The notes: generated by a model not told the origin, from the sequence alone. A stretch of DNA of 64,000 nt from Natronocella acetinitrilica (GCF_024170285.1 NZ_JALJXV010000001.1:124001-188000); one strand, 5' to 3'; numbered from the stretch's first letter, positions 44,100-55,879 are shown. Numbers and translations are program-made.

Positions 44100-45761
44100 A
44101 TGAACACGACCAAGGACGAAGATTACGACCTGCTGATCGTGGGCGGCGGAATCAATGGTGCCGGGATTGCCAGGGACGCGGCAGGACGTGGCTTGCGCGT
44201 GCTGTTGTGCGACCGGGATGACCTTGCCGCGCACACGTCCTCTGCAAGCACCAAGCTGGTACATGGCGGCTTGCGCTATCTGGAATACTACGAGTTCAAC
44301 CTGGTGCGAAAGGCACTCATGGAGCGGGAAGTGCTGCTCCGGGCCGCACCTCATATCATCTGGCCGCTGCGTTTCGTGATGCCCCACAGCCGCGGCCTGC
44401 GCCCGAGCTGGTTGATTCGCCTGGGACTGTTCCTCTACGATCACCTTGGCGGCCGGAAAATGCTACCACCCAGCCGCGGGGTCAACCTGCGCGTTGATGA
44501 AACTGGCCAGTGCCTGAAACCCGAACTCAAGCGCGGCTTCATCTATTCCGATTGCTGGGTGCAGGACTCACGACTGGTCATACTCAACGCCATGGACGCC
44601 CGGGAGCGCGGCGCAACGGTGGTCTCCCACACCGCCTGTGTCGGCGCAACCCGCAATCCTGACCATTGGCGCGCCACTCTGCGTGATACGCGCACCGGCG
44701 AAGAGCGCCAAGTGACCGCGAAAGCCCTGGTGAACGCTGCCGGACCCTGGGTCTCGAAACTGCTTGCCGCCATCGGCGAAGCCTCCGGCACGAACCAGGT
44801 CCGCCTGATCAAGGGCAGTCATATCGTGGTTCCGAAGCTCTTCGACCATGACCATGCCTACATCTTCCAGAACCCGGACAAGCGCATCGTCTTTGCCATT
44901 CCCTACGAGCAGGACTTCACGCTGATTGGCACCACCGACGAGCCCTTCGAGGGAGACCCGGCCAACGTGGTGATCTCGGACCACGAGGTCGATTATCTCT
45001 GCAAAACCGTCAATGCCTACTTTCAGCAGCAGATCGCTGCCGCCGACGTGGCCTGGACATACTCCGGTGTTCGTCCACTCTACGATGACGCCGCCGCTGA
45101 CGCGGCCGCCGTCACCCGGGACTACGTGCTGGATCTGGACAGCCCCGGGGACAAGGCGCCGCTGCTGTCGATCTTCGGCGGCAAGATCACCACCTACCGC
45201 AAGCTCGCCGAAGAAGCGCTGGAACTGCTGCGCCCCCGGCTGGGATTCCCGGATCAGCGCTGGACAGCGCAGCCAGCGCTACCAGGCGGCGATATTCCCA
45301 ACGCCGACTTCGAGGGCTGGCTCAAGGCCTTCGCCGATCGCCATCCATTTCTCCCCAGGGAACTGGCGTGGCGGTATGCGCGCAATTACGGCACCCGCGC
45401 AGAGCGTCTCATCGGTCAGGCGCAAAGCCTCGCCGAGCTGGGCCAACACCTGGGGGATGACATTTATGCCGCCGAGCTGAACTATCTCATCGACCAGGAA
45501 TGGGCCGAACAGCCGGATGACGTTCTATGGCGCCGCTCCCGGCTTGGACTCCATGCATCGGAGCAGACCAAGCAGGCAGTGATCCAGTGGTTTGAAGACC
45601 GGCACCGCGAGACCCGAACGGAGACCACCGAGCCCGCCAGCACGGCGGCAGGGGGCGGGACCCGCGGCGCCAATCCCGATAGCGATAACAAGCGAGTAGA
45701 AAATGACCATCGAGCTGGAGAACATCAGCAAGGTCGTCGGAGGGGAAGTTCATTTAGATGA
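44100..45761 (+). CDS. glpD: Aerobic glycerol-3-phosphate dehydrogenase GlpD
   Basis: GlpD is a membrane-associated FAD enzyme that oxidises glycerol-3-phosphate to dihydroxyacetone phosphate and feeds electrons to quinone. It has 553 residues. The FAD motif is LLIVGGGINGAGIARDAAGR. Then come SSASTKLVHGGLRYLEYYEF, RLIKGSHIVVPKLF, TIGTTDEPFEGDPA-like IGTTDEPFEGDPA, and WTYSGVRPLYDD. FGGKITTYRKLAEEALE is near the C-terminus. The last 45 or so residues (TETTEPASTAAGGGTRG and on) are polar, unlike the family, and overlap glpS by 59 bp. They may be read-through of an ancestral intergenic region. Confidence 0.97.
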   Translation: MNTTKDEDYDLLIVGGGINGAGIARDAAGRGLRVLLCDRDDLAAHTSSASTKLVHGGLRYLEYYEFNLVRKALMEREVLLRAAPHIIWPLRFVMPHSRGLRPSWLIRLGLFLYDHLGGRKMLPPSRGVNLRVDETGQCLKPELKRGFIYSDCWVQDSRLVILNAMDARERGATVVSHTACVGATRNPDHWRATLRDTRTGEERQVTAKALVNAAGPWVSKLLAAIGEASGTNQVRLIKGSHIVVPKLFDHDHAYIFQNPDKRIVFAIPYEQDFTLIGTTDEPFEGDPANVVISDHEVDYLCKTVNAYFQQQIAAADVAWTYSGVRPLYDDAAADAAAVTRDYVLDLDSPGDKAPLLSIFGGKITTYRKLAEEALELLRPRLGFPDQRWTAQPALPGGDIPNADFEGWLKAFADRHPFLPRELAWRYARNYGTRAERLIGQAQSLAELGQHLGDDIYAAELNYLIDQEWAEQPDDVLWRRSRLGLHASEQTKQAVIQWFEDRHRETRTETTEPASTAAGGGTRGANPDSDNKRVENDHRAGEHQQGRRRGSSFR

Positions 45762-46803
45762 CCTGAGCCTGCGCATGGAGGCGGGCAGCTTCAACATCCT
45801 GCTCGGCCGCACCCTGGCCGGCAAGACAACGGTCATGCGCATCATGGCCGGGCTGGAGCAGCCGGATGGCGGTCGTGTCCTGGAGGATGGACGCGACGTA
45901 ACCGGGCTGACGGTGCGCAAGCGCAGCGTCGCCATGGTGTATCAGCAGTTCATCAATTATCCGGCGATGACCGTTTACCAGAACATCGCCTCGCCGCTGC
46001 GCCTGGCCGGAGTGGCACGCAAGGAAATCGACCGACGGGTGCGGGAGACCGCCGAGATGATGGGCATGTCCCATTTGCTGGACCGCACCCCTGCAGAACT
46101 CTCCGGAGGGCAGCAGCAACGCACGGCCATGGCCCGGGCACTGGTTCGGGACAGCAAGCTGCTGTTGCTGGACGAACCCCTGGTCAACCTGGACTACAAG
46201 CTTCGCGAGGGCTTGCGCCAGGAACTGCGGGAAATCCTAAAAGTCCGCGATTCCGTGGTTGTCTACGCCACCACCGAACCCCAGGAGGCACTGATACTCG
46301 GCGGCTCGCTGACTGTTCTGCATGAAGGTCGCGTCGAGCAGAGCGGGCCGACCCACAACGTTTACCGCAACCCCCGCACCATCGAGGTCGCCCGTATCTT
46401 CAGCGACCCACCAATGAATCTGGCTTCCGGCCGCATCATGGACGGCGAGGTGAGGGTCGGTGAGCATCGCGGCATTCCGCTGCCGACGCATCTCGCCGAT
46501 CTGGCACCCGGCAAATACATTTTCGGCCTGCGCCCGCATCATCTGAGCCCCCAGCAGCAACAGAATAATGGCGTCGTGATAGATGGCCACTGCGAACTCA
46601 CCGAGATCAGCGGCTCGCTCTCATTCACCCATATCAATGACGGCGAAAACAGCTGGGTGGCACAGGTTCCCGGCGTCTTCGAAGCGCATGTGGGTCAGCG
46701 ACTGACCGCCTACGCCAACCCGGCCAAGCTGTTCGCCTTCTCGCCCTCCGGAACGCTGGCGCGGGCACCGGGTAACGGCGCATCGGCAGGGGGAGTGCAC
46801 TGA
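45703..46803 (+). CDS. glpS: Glycerol ABC importer ATPase GlpS
   Basis: This is one of two ATPases of the GlpSTPQV glycerol importer, as described in Rhizobium. It has 366 residues. Walker A is LLGRTLAGKTTVM, with GRTLAGKT instead of the usual GPSGSGKT type, typical of this subunit. The signature is LSGGQQQRTAMARAL, and Walker B is LLLLDEPLVNLDYKL. A C-terminal TOBE-like domain (about 240-360) follows. It overlaps glpD by 59 bp and glpT by one base. Confidence 0.92.
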   Translation: MTIELENISKVVGGEVHLDDLSLRMEAGSFNILLGRTLAGKTTVMRIMAGLEQPDGGRVLEDGRDVTGLTVRKRSVAMVYQQFINYPAMTVYQNIASPLRLAGVARKEIDRRVRETAEMMGMSHLLDRTPAELSGGQQQRTAMARALVRDSKLLLLDEPLVNLDYKLREGLRQELREILKVRDSVVVYATTEPQEALILGGSLTVLHEGRVEQSGPTHNVYRNPRTIEVARIFSDPPMNLASGRIMDGEVRVGEHRGIPLPTHLADLAPGKYIFGLRPHHLSPQQQQNNGVVIDGHCELTEISGSLSFTHINDGENSWVAQVPGVFEAHVGQRLTAYANPAKLFAFSPSGTLARAPGNGASAGGVH

Positions 46804-47891
46804 TGGCCCGCATTGCCTTCCAGACACTGGCCCACAGCTACGTGCCCCAGCCGACGGGTGAGGAGGACTACGCGCTCAAGCCCATGGAACACACCTGGGA
46901 CGACGGCGGCGCCTATGCCCTGCTCGGCCCCTCCGGCTGCGGCAAGACCACCCTGTTGAATATCACCTCCGGCCTGTTGAGGCCCTCCGAGGGGCGGGTG
47001 CTGTTCGACGGCCGCGATGTCACTCCGCTGGAACCACAGGAGCGCAACATCGCGCAGGTTTTCCAGTTCCCGGTCATCTACGACACCATGACGGTGTACG
47101 ACAACCTGGCCTTCCCCCTGCGCAACCGCAAGACACCGGCACCCAAAATCCGCAAGCGGGTGGAAGCGGTGGCCGAGATGCTGGAACTGAACCACCTGCT
47201 GGCCCGCCGGGCGAAGAATCTGGGTGCCGATGAAAAGCAGCTTATCTCCATGGGCCGCGGTCTGGTGCGCGACGATGTCTCTGCAATCCTCTTCGACGAA
47301 CCCCTGACGGTCATCGACCCTCACCTGAAGTGGGTGCTGCGGCGCAAGTTGCGAGAAATACACAGCGAATTCGGCCACACGCTGATCTATGTGACCCATG
47401 ACCAGACCGAGGCACTGACCTTTGCCGATCAGGTCGTGGTGATGACCGAAGGCCGTGTCCTGCAGACGGGGTCTCCCCAGGCCCTGTTCGAGCGCCCGGA
47501 ACACACCTTTGTCGGCTATTTCATCGGCAGCCCGGGCATGAACATCGTGCCGGTGGAGGCCAGTGGCGATCGTCTTACGATTGGCGAGCGCACCCTACCG
47601 GTGGATGCCGCGCGGGTCCGCACCGCACTTGCCAAGGGGGGGCAGCTGGAACTCGGCATCAGGCCCGAGTTCCTGCAGCTTGCCGAGGGCTCCGGCGACA
47701 GCCTGGTCCCCGCCACCCTGGAGCGCATCGACGACCTGGGCAATTACTCCCTGGCCACCGTCAACCTGGAGGGGCGGCAACTGGTCGTGAAAGCGCCAGA
47801 AGACCAGCAAGGCACCCCCGGCGACAGGGTCTCCCTGCACTTCCCGGAACACGGGACACACCTCTACTGCAACGGCGCACTAGTGGAGTAA
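46803..47891 (+). CDS. glpT: Glycerol ABC importer ATPase GlpT
   Basis: This is the second ATPase of the glycerol importer. It has 362 residues. Walker A is LLGPSGCGKTTLLNI and the His switch is VTHDQTEALTF, with Walker B ILFDEPLTVIDPHL. The ABC signature is degenerate: LGADEKQLISMGR in place of LSGGQQQR. With GlpS carrying a normal signature, the heterodimer would have one complete and one incomplete ATP site. This GlpT is unrelated to the E. coli glycerol-3-phosphate antiporter of the same name. Confidence 0.92.
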   Translation: MARIAFQTLAHSYVPQPTGEEDYALKPMEHTWDDGGAYALLGPSGCGKTTLLNITSGLLRPSEGRVLFDGRDVTPLEPQERNIAQVFQFPVIYDTMTVYDNLAFPLRNRKTPAPKIRKRVEAVAEMLELNHLLARRAKNLGADEKQLISMGRGLVRDDVSAILFDEPLTVIDPHLKWVLRRKLREIHSEFGHTLIYVTHDQTEALTFADQVVVMTEGRVLQTGSPQALFERPEHTFVGYFIGSPGMNIVPVEASGDRLTIGERTLPVDAARVRTALAKGGQLELGIRPEFLQLAEGSGDSLVPATLERIDDLGNYSLATVNLEGRQLVVKAPEDQQGTPGDRVSLHFPEHGTHLYCNGALVE

Positions 47892-47896
47892 CAACC

Positions 47897-48760
<864 letters not shown>

Positions 48761-48784
48761 CCAGGCGCCGGAGGAGAGATAACA

Positions 48785-49588
48785 ATGGCATTCAAGGCAC
48801 GATACCTGGGGCTGATCGCCTACCTGCTGTTCCTGATGTTGCCGATCTACTGGCTGCTGAACATGTCGTTCCAGACAAATTCGGAGATCCTCGGTAATTT
48901 CAGCCTGTGGCCGGAAAATTTCACCCTGAGCAACTACGCACGGATCTTCACCGAACGCGGCTGGGCGGCGGGTTACGTGAACTCGCTGATCTATGTGACG
49001 ATGAACACGGTGATCTCGCTGCTGGTGGCCCTGCCCGCGGCCTACGCGTTCTCGCGCTTCCGTTTCGCCGGTGACAAGCATCTGTTCTTCTGGCTGCTCA
49101 CCAACCGCATGGCGCCACCGGCGGTCTTCCTGCTGCCGTTTTTCAACCTGTACCAGAGCGTCGGGCTGTTCGACACCCACATCGCCGTGGCCTTGGCGCA
49201 TTGCCTGTTCAGCGTACCGCTGGCGGTGTGGATTCTCGAAGGGTTCATGTCCGGCGTCCCCAAGGAAATCGACGAAACCGCCTACATCGACGGCTACAGC
49301 TTTCCGCGATTCTTTCTCACCATCTTCATACCCATGATTCGCGGCGGCATCGGCGTGGCGGTGTTTTTCTGCTTCATGTTCAGCTGGGTTGAACTGTTGC
49401 TCGCCCGCACTCTGACTTCGGTGGACGCCCGACCCATCTCGGTGGTCATGACACGCAGCATCAGCGCTACCGGTGTCGACTGGGGCCTGCTCGCCGCCGC
49501 CGGCGTGCTGACACTGATTCCCGGCGCGCTGGTGATCTATTTCGTGCGCAATCACCTGGCCCGCGGCTTCGCGCTGGGTCGCGTCTAA
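48785..49588 (+). CDS. glpQ: Glycerol ABC importer permease GlpQ
   Basis: This is a 267-residue MalG-type permease, intact, with six membrane segments (LGLIAYLLFLMLPIYWLLNM, LIYVTMNTVISLLVALPAAY and others). The EAA loop is GVPKEIDETAYIDGYSFPRF. It follows glpP by 24 bp with a GGAGGAG ribosome binding site. Unlike glpP, it carries no disruption. It is unrelated to the E. coli glycerophosphodiesterase also called GlpQ. Confidence 0.92.
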   Translation: MAFKARYLGLIAYLLFLMLPIYWLLNMSFQTNSEILGNFSLWPENFTLSNYARIFTERGWAAGYVNSLIYVTMNTVISLLVALPAAYAFSRFRFAGDKHLFFWLLTNRMAPPAVFLLPFFNLYQSVGLFDTHIAVALAHCLFSVPLAVWILEGFMSGVPKEIDETAYIDGYSFPRFFLTIFIPMIRGGIGVAVFFCFMFSWVELLLARTLTSVDARPISVVMTRSISATGVDWGLLAAAGVLTLIPGALVIYFVRNHLARGFALGRV

Positions 49589-49603
49589 GGGGAGACCGAC
49601 AAC

Positions 49604-49876
49604 ATGGAATGGATGTACTGGACACCACCCACCGCTGCCTTCTTCGCCGTGATCGCGACGATTCTGGCGGCCATGACGGTCTGGCAGGTGCTCTCTCCGA
49701 CCACGCAGCGCAAGGGCTTCCTGCCGCTGTCGACGACACGGGGCGATCGCCTGTTCATCGGCCTGCTCAGCAGCGCCTACTTTCATCTGTTCTGGGTCGG
49801 TCTGACCGACTTCCATCCCGGTTTCATGACCGCCGCCTGCGCCGTCTGGATGGTGGCGCTCATGCGCTGGGGCTGA
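49604..49876 (+). CDS. glpU: Small membrane protein of the glycerol importer locus (DUF2160, GlpU)
   Basis: The 90-residue protein has two or three membrane helices (TAAFFAVIATILAAMTVWQV, LFIGLLSSAYFHLFWVGLTD, FMTAACAVWMVALMRWG). It matches the DUF2160 small-membrane-protein pattern found between glpQ and the binding-protein gene in other glpSTPQUV loci. Its role in transport is not known. It lies 15 bp after glpQ with GGGGAG upstream. Confidence 0.85.
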   Translation: MEWMYWTPPTAAFFAVIATILAAMTVWQVLSPTTQRKGFLPLSTTRGDRLFIGLLSSAYFHLFWVGLTDFHPGFMTAACAVWMVALMRWG

Positions 49877-49991
49877 ATTCGTCGCGTTGCGGCGATGGGC
49901 CGGCGGGGGTGCGCAGCCGTCGGCCTTGCAACAGAAGACTGCGCCGGAGGGTGTCCGCAACGGCGGACGAACAATGACACGGAGGAGAACA

Positions 49992-51743
49992 ATGATGTTT
50001 CTCAACAAAGCCAAGCTGGCCGCCGGTGCAAGCGTGACCGCCCTCGGTCTCGCCGCCGTGCTGTCGGCCACCGCCCACGGCATGACCATGGAAGAACGCA
50101 TGGCCATCGCCGAGGAACTGGTGGACAACCACCTGCAGCCATCGCAGCTCTCCCGCGAGGAACAGCTGGAGGAAATGCGCTGGTTCATCGAGGCCGCCGA
50201 GCCCTACCGGGGCATGAGCATCAACACGGTGGCGGAATCCCTGCCAACCCACGTCTGGGAATCGGAAATCCTGGCGGACTACTTCTCACGCATGACCGGC
50301 GTCAACGTGGAGCATTCCATCATCCAGGAAGGGGATTTGGTGGAGCGTCTGCAGACCGAGATGCAGTCGCGCCGCCCCATCTACGATGCCTACATCAACG
50401 ACGCCGATTCCATCGGCACCCACTTCCGCTATGACGCCACCCTCGCCCTCGAGGACTACATGAGCGGCGAAGGCGCGGACATCACCCTGCCCACCCTGGA
50501 TCTGGACGATTTCATCGGCCTGGACATGGCGCGGGACCCGGATGGCAAGCTCTACCAGCTTCCGGCCCAGCAATTCGCCAACCTCTACTGGTTCCGCTAT
50601 GACTGGTTCCAGCGCGAGGATTTCCAGGAGCAGTTCCGGGAAATCTACGGCTATGACCTGGGCGTGCCGGTGAACTGGTCCGCCTACGAAGACATTGCCG
50701 AGTTCTTCACCGAGCATGTCGGCGAAATCGATGGACAGCGCGTCTATGGCCACATGGACTACGGTCGCCGCGATCCATCGCTGGGCTGGCGCTTCACCGA
50801 CGCCTGGTTCTCCATGGCCGGTGCCGGCGACACCGGATTGCCCAACGGTATCCCGGTGGACGAATGGGGTATTCGGGTCGAGGACGGCCATCCGGTGGGT
50901 TCCAGCATCACCCGCGGTGGTGCGACCAACGGTCCGGCGGCCGTGTTTGCGCTCACCAAGTTCATCGAGTGGCTGGACAAGTACGCGCCGTCATCGGCCC
51001 GTGGCATGACCTTCTCGGAGGCCGGTCCGGTGCCTGCCCAAGGCAACATCGCCCAGCAGATCTTCTGGTACACCGCCTTCACCGAAGCCATGCTGGCCGA
51101 TGATCTGCCGGTGGTTGACGACGACGGCCTGCCCAAGTGGCGCATGGCACCCTCGCCCCACGGCCCGTACTGGGAAGAGGGCATGAAGGTAGGCTATCAG
51201 GATGCCGGTTCCTGGACCCTGCTCCACCACACCGACCCGGATCGCCGTGCTGCGGCCTGGCTGTTCGCCCAGTTCACGGTGGCCAAATCAACCTCCCTGG
51301 CCAAGACCCACCATGGCCTGACGCCGATTCGCGAAGGTGACATTTTCCACGAATCGTTCACCGAGCGGGCGCCACAACTGGGTGGTCTGGTCGAGTTCTA
51401 CCGCAGCCCCGCCCGGGACCTATGGACCGATACCGGCCTGAACGTTCCTGACTACCCACGCATGTCGCAGATGTGGTGGCCGAATATCTCGGACGCCATC
51501 AGTGGCGAGCGGACACCACAAGAAGCCCTGGATCGTCTGGCCCTGGAACAGGACAACCTGATGGCCCGGCTCGAGAGGGCCAATGCCCAGCCCAACTTCG
51601 GCCCACGCATGAACCCGGAACGCGACCCGGAGTACTGGCTGAGCCAGCCCGGCTCTCCCAAGCCGAAGCTGGACAATGAAAAGCCCCAGGGCGTCACGGT
51701 ACCCTACGAGGAGCTGCTGCGCTCCTGGACCGAGGCTCAATAA
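49992..51743 (+). CDS. glpV: Glycerol ABC importer periplasmic binding protein GlpV
   Basis: This is the periplasmic receptor of the importer. It has 583 residues from the ATG at 49992 (ATG at 49995 is equally possible; GGAGGAG lies upstream). A signal peptide is visible (FLNKAKLAAGASVTALGLAA, cleavage near TAHG). The mature protein is a large extracellular solute-binding protein. Features include YDAYINDADSIGTHFRYDAT, LPAQQFANLYWFRYDWFQRE, DAGSWTLLHHTDPDRRAAAW and TSLAKTHHGLTPIREGDIFH. It is followed by a strong intrinsic terminator, so the operon glpD-STPQUV ends here. Confidence 0.93.
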   Translation: MMFLNKAKLAAGASVTALGLAAVLSATAHGMTMEERMAIAEELVDNHLQPSQLSREEQLEEMRWFIEAAEPYRGMSINTVAESLPTHVWESEILADYFSRMTGVNVEHSIIQEGDLVERLQTEMQSRRPIYDAYINDADSIGTHFRYDATLALEDYMSGEGADITLPTLDLDDFIGLDMARDPDGKLYQLPAQQFANLYWFRYDWFQREDFQEQFREIYGYDLGVPVNWSAYEDIAEFFTEHVGEIDGQRVYGHMDYGRRDPSLGWRFTDAWFSMAGAGDTGLPNGIPVDEWGIRVEDGHPVGSSITRGGATNGPAAVFALTKFIEWLDKYAPSSARGMTFSEAGPVPAQGNIAQQIFWYTAFTEAMLADDLPVVDDDGLPKWRMAPSPHGPYWEEGMKVGYQDAGSWTLLHHTDPDRRAAAWLFAQFTVAKSTSLAKTHHGLTPIREGDIFHESFTERAPQLGGLVEFYRSPARDLWTDTGLNVPDYPRMSQMWWPNISDAISGERTPQEALDRLALEQDNLMARLERANAQPNFGPRMNPERDPEYWLSQPGSPKPKLDNEKPQGVTVPYEELLRSWTEAQ

Positions 51744-51772
51744 GCATCCCGATCCCCATGGGATCCTCCCTT

Positions 51773-51804
51773 CACGCTGCCGACGACTGTCGGCAGCGTG
51801 TTTT
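51773..51804 (+). terminator. Intrinsic terminator of the glycerol operon
   Basis: A perfect 12-bp stem (51773-51784 with 51789-51800; CACGCTGCCGAC and its complement) has a 4-nt loop. TTTT follows directly at 51801-51804. It lies 30 bp after the glpV stop. This is the clearest intrinsic terminator in the first 52 kb. Confidence 0.9.
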
Positions 51805-51821
51805 CTATCCATTGAAACGTT

Positions 51822-51850
51822 TTGACGCGCCAGCGCCTGATAGCTACCTT
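51822..51850 (+). promoter_or_regulatory. Sigma-70 promoter of egtB
   Basis: TTGACG (51822-51827) and TACCTT (51845-51850) are spaced by exactly 17 bp, just after the glycerol terminator. The inferred start is near 51857, 70 bp upstream of the egtB ATG. The -35 has 5 of 6 and the -10 has 3 of 6 matches. Confidence 0.5.
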
Positions 51851-51926
51851 GTGAAGAGGCTTTTTTGATGCGCTGCAGCGTCAAGCCTCCACCCAGGGAC
51901 TCATCAGCAGCTAACAGGACAGGCGC

Positions 51927-53207
51927 ATGCTCGCACCGGTTAATCCCGACGCCACCCTCGCCGAGGGCGAAACACTGGGCGCGCGCTTCGCGCGCATTCG
52001 CGCCACCACCGAGCAGCTGACCCGGACGCTGACGCCGGAGGACCAGGTCATCCAGACCATGCCCGACGTCAGCCCCACCAAGTGGCACCTGGCTCACGTG
52101 ACCTGGTTTTTCGAGGAATTCGTGCTCAAGCCTCACCTGCCCGGCTATGAAGCGTACGATCCGGCCTTCGGTTTTCTCTTCAACAGCTATTACAATGGTG
52201 TGGGTTCCATGCATCCGCGACCACAGCGGGGCTTGCTGAGCCGCCCGGGCATCGAGCAGATCCGGGCCTATCGACGTCATGTCGACGACGCGGTCAATGC
52301 ACTGCTAGCCCGGAACCCGACTCCGGAAGTTGCCGCCCTGGTATTACTGGGAACCCACCATGAACAGCAGCATCAGGAACTGCTGCTCACCGACATCAAG
52401 CATGTGCTTTCCGTGAACCCCTTACGGCCGCAATTCCAGGCGCCCGAGCCGGACGACGGGCCGGCGGCGCCATCGCTGCGGTTTCTGGCCGGTGGGGGCG
52501 GGCTGGTCACTGTTGGCCATGGCGGTGAGGGCTTTTACTTCGACAATGAAACACCACGCCATCGCGTCTTTCTGGAACCCCATGCCATCGCCAATCGCCC
52601 TGTCACAAACGGGGAATACCGTGAGTTCATCCGGGATGGCGGCTACCAGCGGCCGGAACTCTGGCTGTCGGATGGCTGGAGTACGGTCCGGGAACGCGAC
52701 TGGGAACGACCACTTTACTGGGAGGTCGATCTGGACAGTGTCTTCACCCTCGGTGGCGTCCTGGCACTGGACCCGGATGCGCCCGTCTGTCACGTGAGCT
52801 ATTACGAGGCGGACGCTTTCGCCCGCTGGGCCGGCGCGCGTCTGCCGCTGGAGGCGGAACTGGAAATTGCCGCGGAGACTGTCGCCATCGAAGGCAACCT
52901 GCAGCAGAGCGGTCGATTCCACCCGGCACGGGGCAGGGGCGAGGGGATGATACAGATCTGGGGAGACGTCTGGGAGTGGAGTGCGAGCCCATACACCGCG
53001 TACCCGGGATTCAGGCCGCCACCCGGCGCCGTGGGTGAATACAACGGCAAGTTCATGTGCAACCAGTTGATCTTGCGGGGCGGCTCCTGCGTGACACCAG
53101 CCGACCATCTGCGGCCCACCTATCGCAATTTCTTTTATCCGGATGCCCGCTGGCAATTCAGCGGCATCCGCCTCGCCAGAGATTCCCAGACCACGGAAGG
53201 AGCCTGA
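51927..53207 (+). CDS. egtB: Ergothioneine sulfoxide synthase EgtB
   Basis: EgtB is a non-haem iron enzyme that joins cysteine or gamma-glutamylcysteine to trimethylhistidine with O2. It has 426 residues. The N-terminal DinB-like domain carries the iron-ligand histidines in PTKWHLAHVTWFFEEF and LGTHHEQQHQELLLTDI (HxxxH). The C-terminal FGE/sulfatase-modifying domain (about 190-420) has WEVDLDSVFTLGGV, HVSYYEADAFARWAGARLP and WGDVWEWSASPYTAYPGF. RBS AGGACAGG precedes the ATG. Its stop is 2 bp from egtD. No egtA, egtC or egtE is adjacent, as is usual for proteobacterial egtBD pairs. Confidence 0.95.
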   Translation: MLAPVNPDATLAEGETLGARFARIRATTEQLTRTLTPEDQVIQTMPDVSPTKWHLAHVTWFFEEFVLKPHLPGYEAYDPAFGFLFNSYYNGVGSMHPRPQRGLLSRPGIEQIRAYRRHVDDAVNALLARNPTPEVAALVLLGTHHEQQHQELLLTDIKHVLSVNPLRPQFQAPEPDDGPAAPSLRFLAGGGGLVTVGHGGEGFYFDNETPRHRVFLEPHAIANRPVTNGEYREFIRDGGYQRPELWLSDGWSTVRERDWERPLYWEVDLDSVFTLGGVLALDPDAPVCHVSYYEADAFARWAGARLPLEAELEIAAETVAIEGNLQQSGRFHPARGRGEGMIQIWGDVWEWSASPYTAYPGFRPPPGAVGEYNGKFMCNQLILRGGSCVTPADHLRPTYRNFFYPDARWQFSGIRLARDSQTTEGA

Positions 53208-53209
53208 CC

Positions 53210-54166
53210 ATGTCTGCCGAAGCGACCGGTATGCCTGATCCGGTGCGGGAATTTCATGACGACGTCTGTCGGGGTCTGGGCAAGCGGCCGCGCTGCATTC
53301 CACCCAAGTATTTCTATGACGCTCGGGGCTCGGAGCTGTTCGACCGTATCTGCGAGCTACCGGAGTACTACCTGACCAGAACGGAACTGGCCATCATGCG
53401 GGAGCATGCAGCAGGCATGGCGGACGCCGTGGGGCCGGACGCCCTGGTGCTCGAACCGGGCAGTGGCAGCAGCGTCAAGATCCGCCTGCTACTGGATGAA
53501 CTCATCAACCCGGTGGCGTATGCGCCAGTGGAGATCTGTGCAGAGCATCTGGCGGCAAGCTGCGAGTTGTTGCGTGACGCCTATCCGGCACTGCCGATCC
53601 TGCCGGTCTGCGCCGATTTCACACGCGAGATCAGCGTGCCGGACACCGTCAGGACGCCACGACGCCGGCTGATCTATTTTCCTGGCTCTACCCTGGGCAA
53701 CTTTGCACCGGCGGATGCCGAGAATCTCTTGCGTGCGCTGCACGCCACCGCCGGCCCGGACGGCATGCTGCTGCTGGGGATAGACCTACGCAAGGACAGC
53801 GACGTCATCCTGCCCGCCTACGACGACAGCGCTGGCGTCACGGCAGCCTTTAATCAGAACCTGCTGAGACGAATCAACCACGAATTAGGCGCCGACTTTG
53901 TCATCGATCAGTTCCACCATCGGGCGGTCTGGAATGACGTCGAGAGCCGCATCGAAATGCACCTGGTCAGTCAGCGCGATCAGTCCGTTCGGATCGGCGA
54001 GGCCGAGTTCGGGTTTTCCACCGATGAGCCCATCATCACCGAATACAGCTACAAGTACACCGTCGAGCGCCTGCAAGGCATTGCCGCGGCTGCGGGCTTT
54101 CAGCAGGTCACATCGTGGCAGGACCCTGACAACTGGTTTTCCGTGCAATTGCTGCATCGCCACTGA
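53210..54166 (+). CDS. egtD: Histidine N-alpha-methyltransferase EgtD
   Basis: EgtD makes hercynine, the trimethylated histidine that EgtB uses. It has 318 residues from the ATG at 53210 (AAGGAG upstream). SAM-dependent DUF2260-type features are PPKYFYDARGSELFDRICEL, PEYYLTRTELAIMREHA, ALVLEPGSGSSVKIRLLLDE, YFPGSTLGNFAPADAENLL and TEYSYKYTVERL near the end. It directly follows egtB (2-bp gap), so both are made together. The next gene, mmsA, starts 139 bp later without a clear promoter. Confidence 0.95.
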   Translation: MSAEATGMPDPVREFHDDVCRGLGKRPRCIPPKYFYDARGSELFDRICELPEYYLTRTELAIMREHAAGMADAVGPDALVLEPGSGSSVKIRLLLDELINPVAYAPVEICAEHLAASCELLRDAYPALPILPVCADFTREISVPDTVRTPRRRLIYFPGSTLGNFAPADAENLLRALHATAGPDGMLLLGIDLRKDSDVILPAYDDSAGVTAAFNQNLLRRINHELGADFVIDQFHHRAVWNDVESRIEMHLVSQRDQSVRIGEAEFGFSTDEPIITEYSYKYTVERLQGIAAAAGFQQVTSWQDPDNWFSVQLLHRH

Positions 54167-54305
54167 ACACCGAACCGCCCCCGGGAGGTCATGAGCGCTC
54201 GGGGCTGCTATTATTCCGGGCCACGCATGCGCGGCCCGACCGCGATGCCCGTCTCGCCAGCAGGACGGCAAATGGCAAACATATCGAACCCTTGAGGGCA
54301 GACAG

Positions 54306-55829
<1,524 letters not shown>

Positions 55830-55846
55830 ACAGCACCAGCTGTACG

Positions 55847-55879
55847 AAAAGGGGCCGCATTACTGATGCGGCCCCTTTT
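55847..55879. terminator. Bidirectional intrinsic terminator between mmsA and the Gly-rich gene
   Basis: AAAAGGGGCCGCAT (55847-55860), a 5-nt loop TACTG, and ATGCGGCCCCTTTT (55866-55879) form a perfect 14-bp inverted repeat with A/T runs on both sides. It serves mmsA on the plus strand and the convergent gene at 55907 on the minus strand. Confidence 0.92.
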
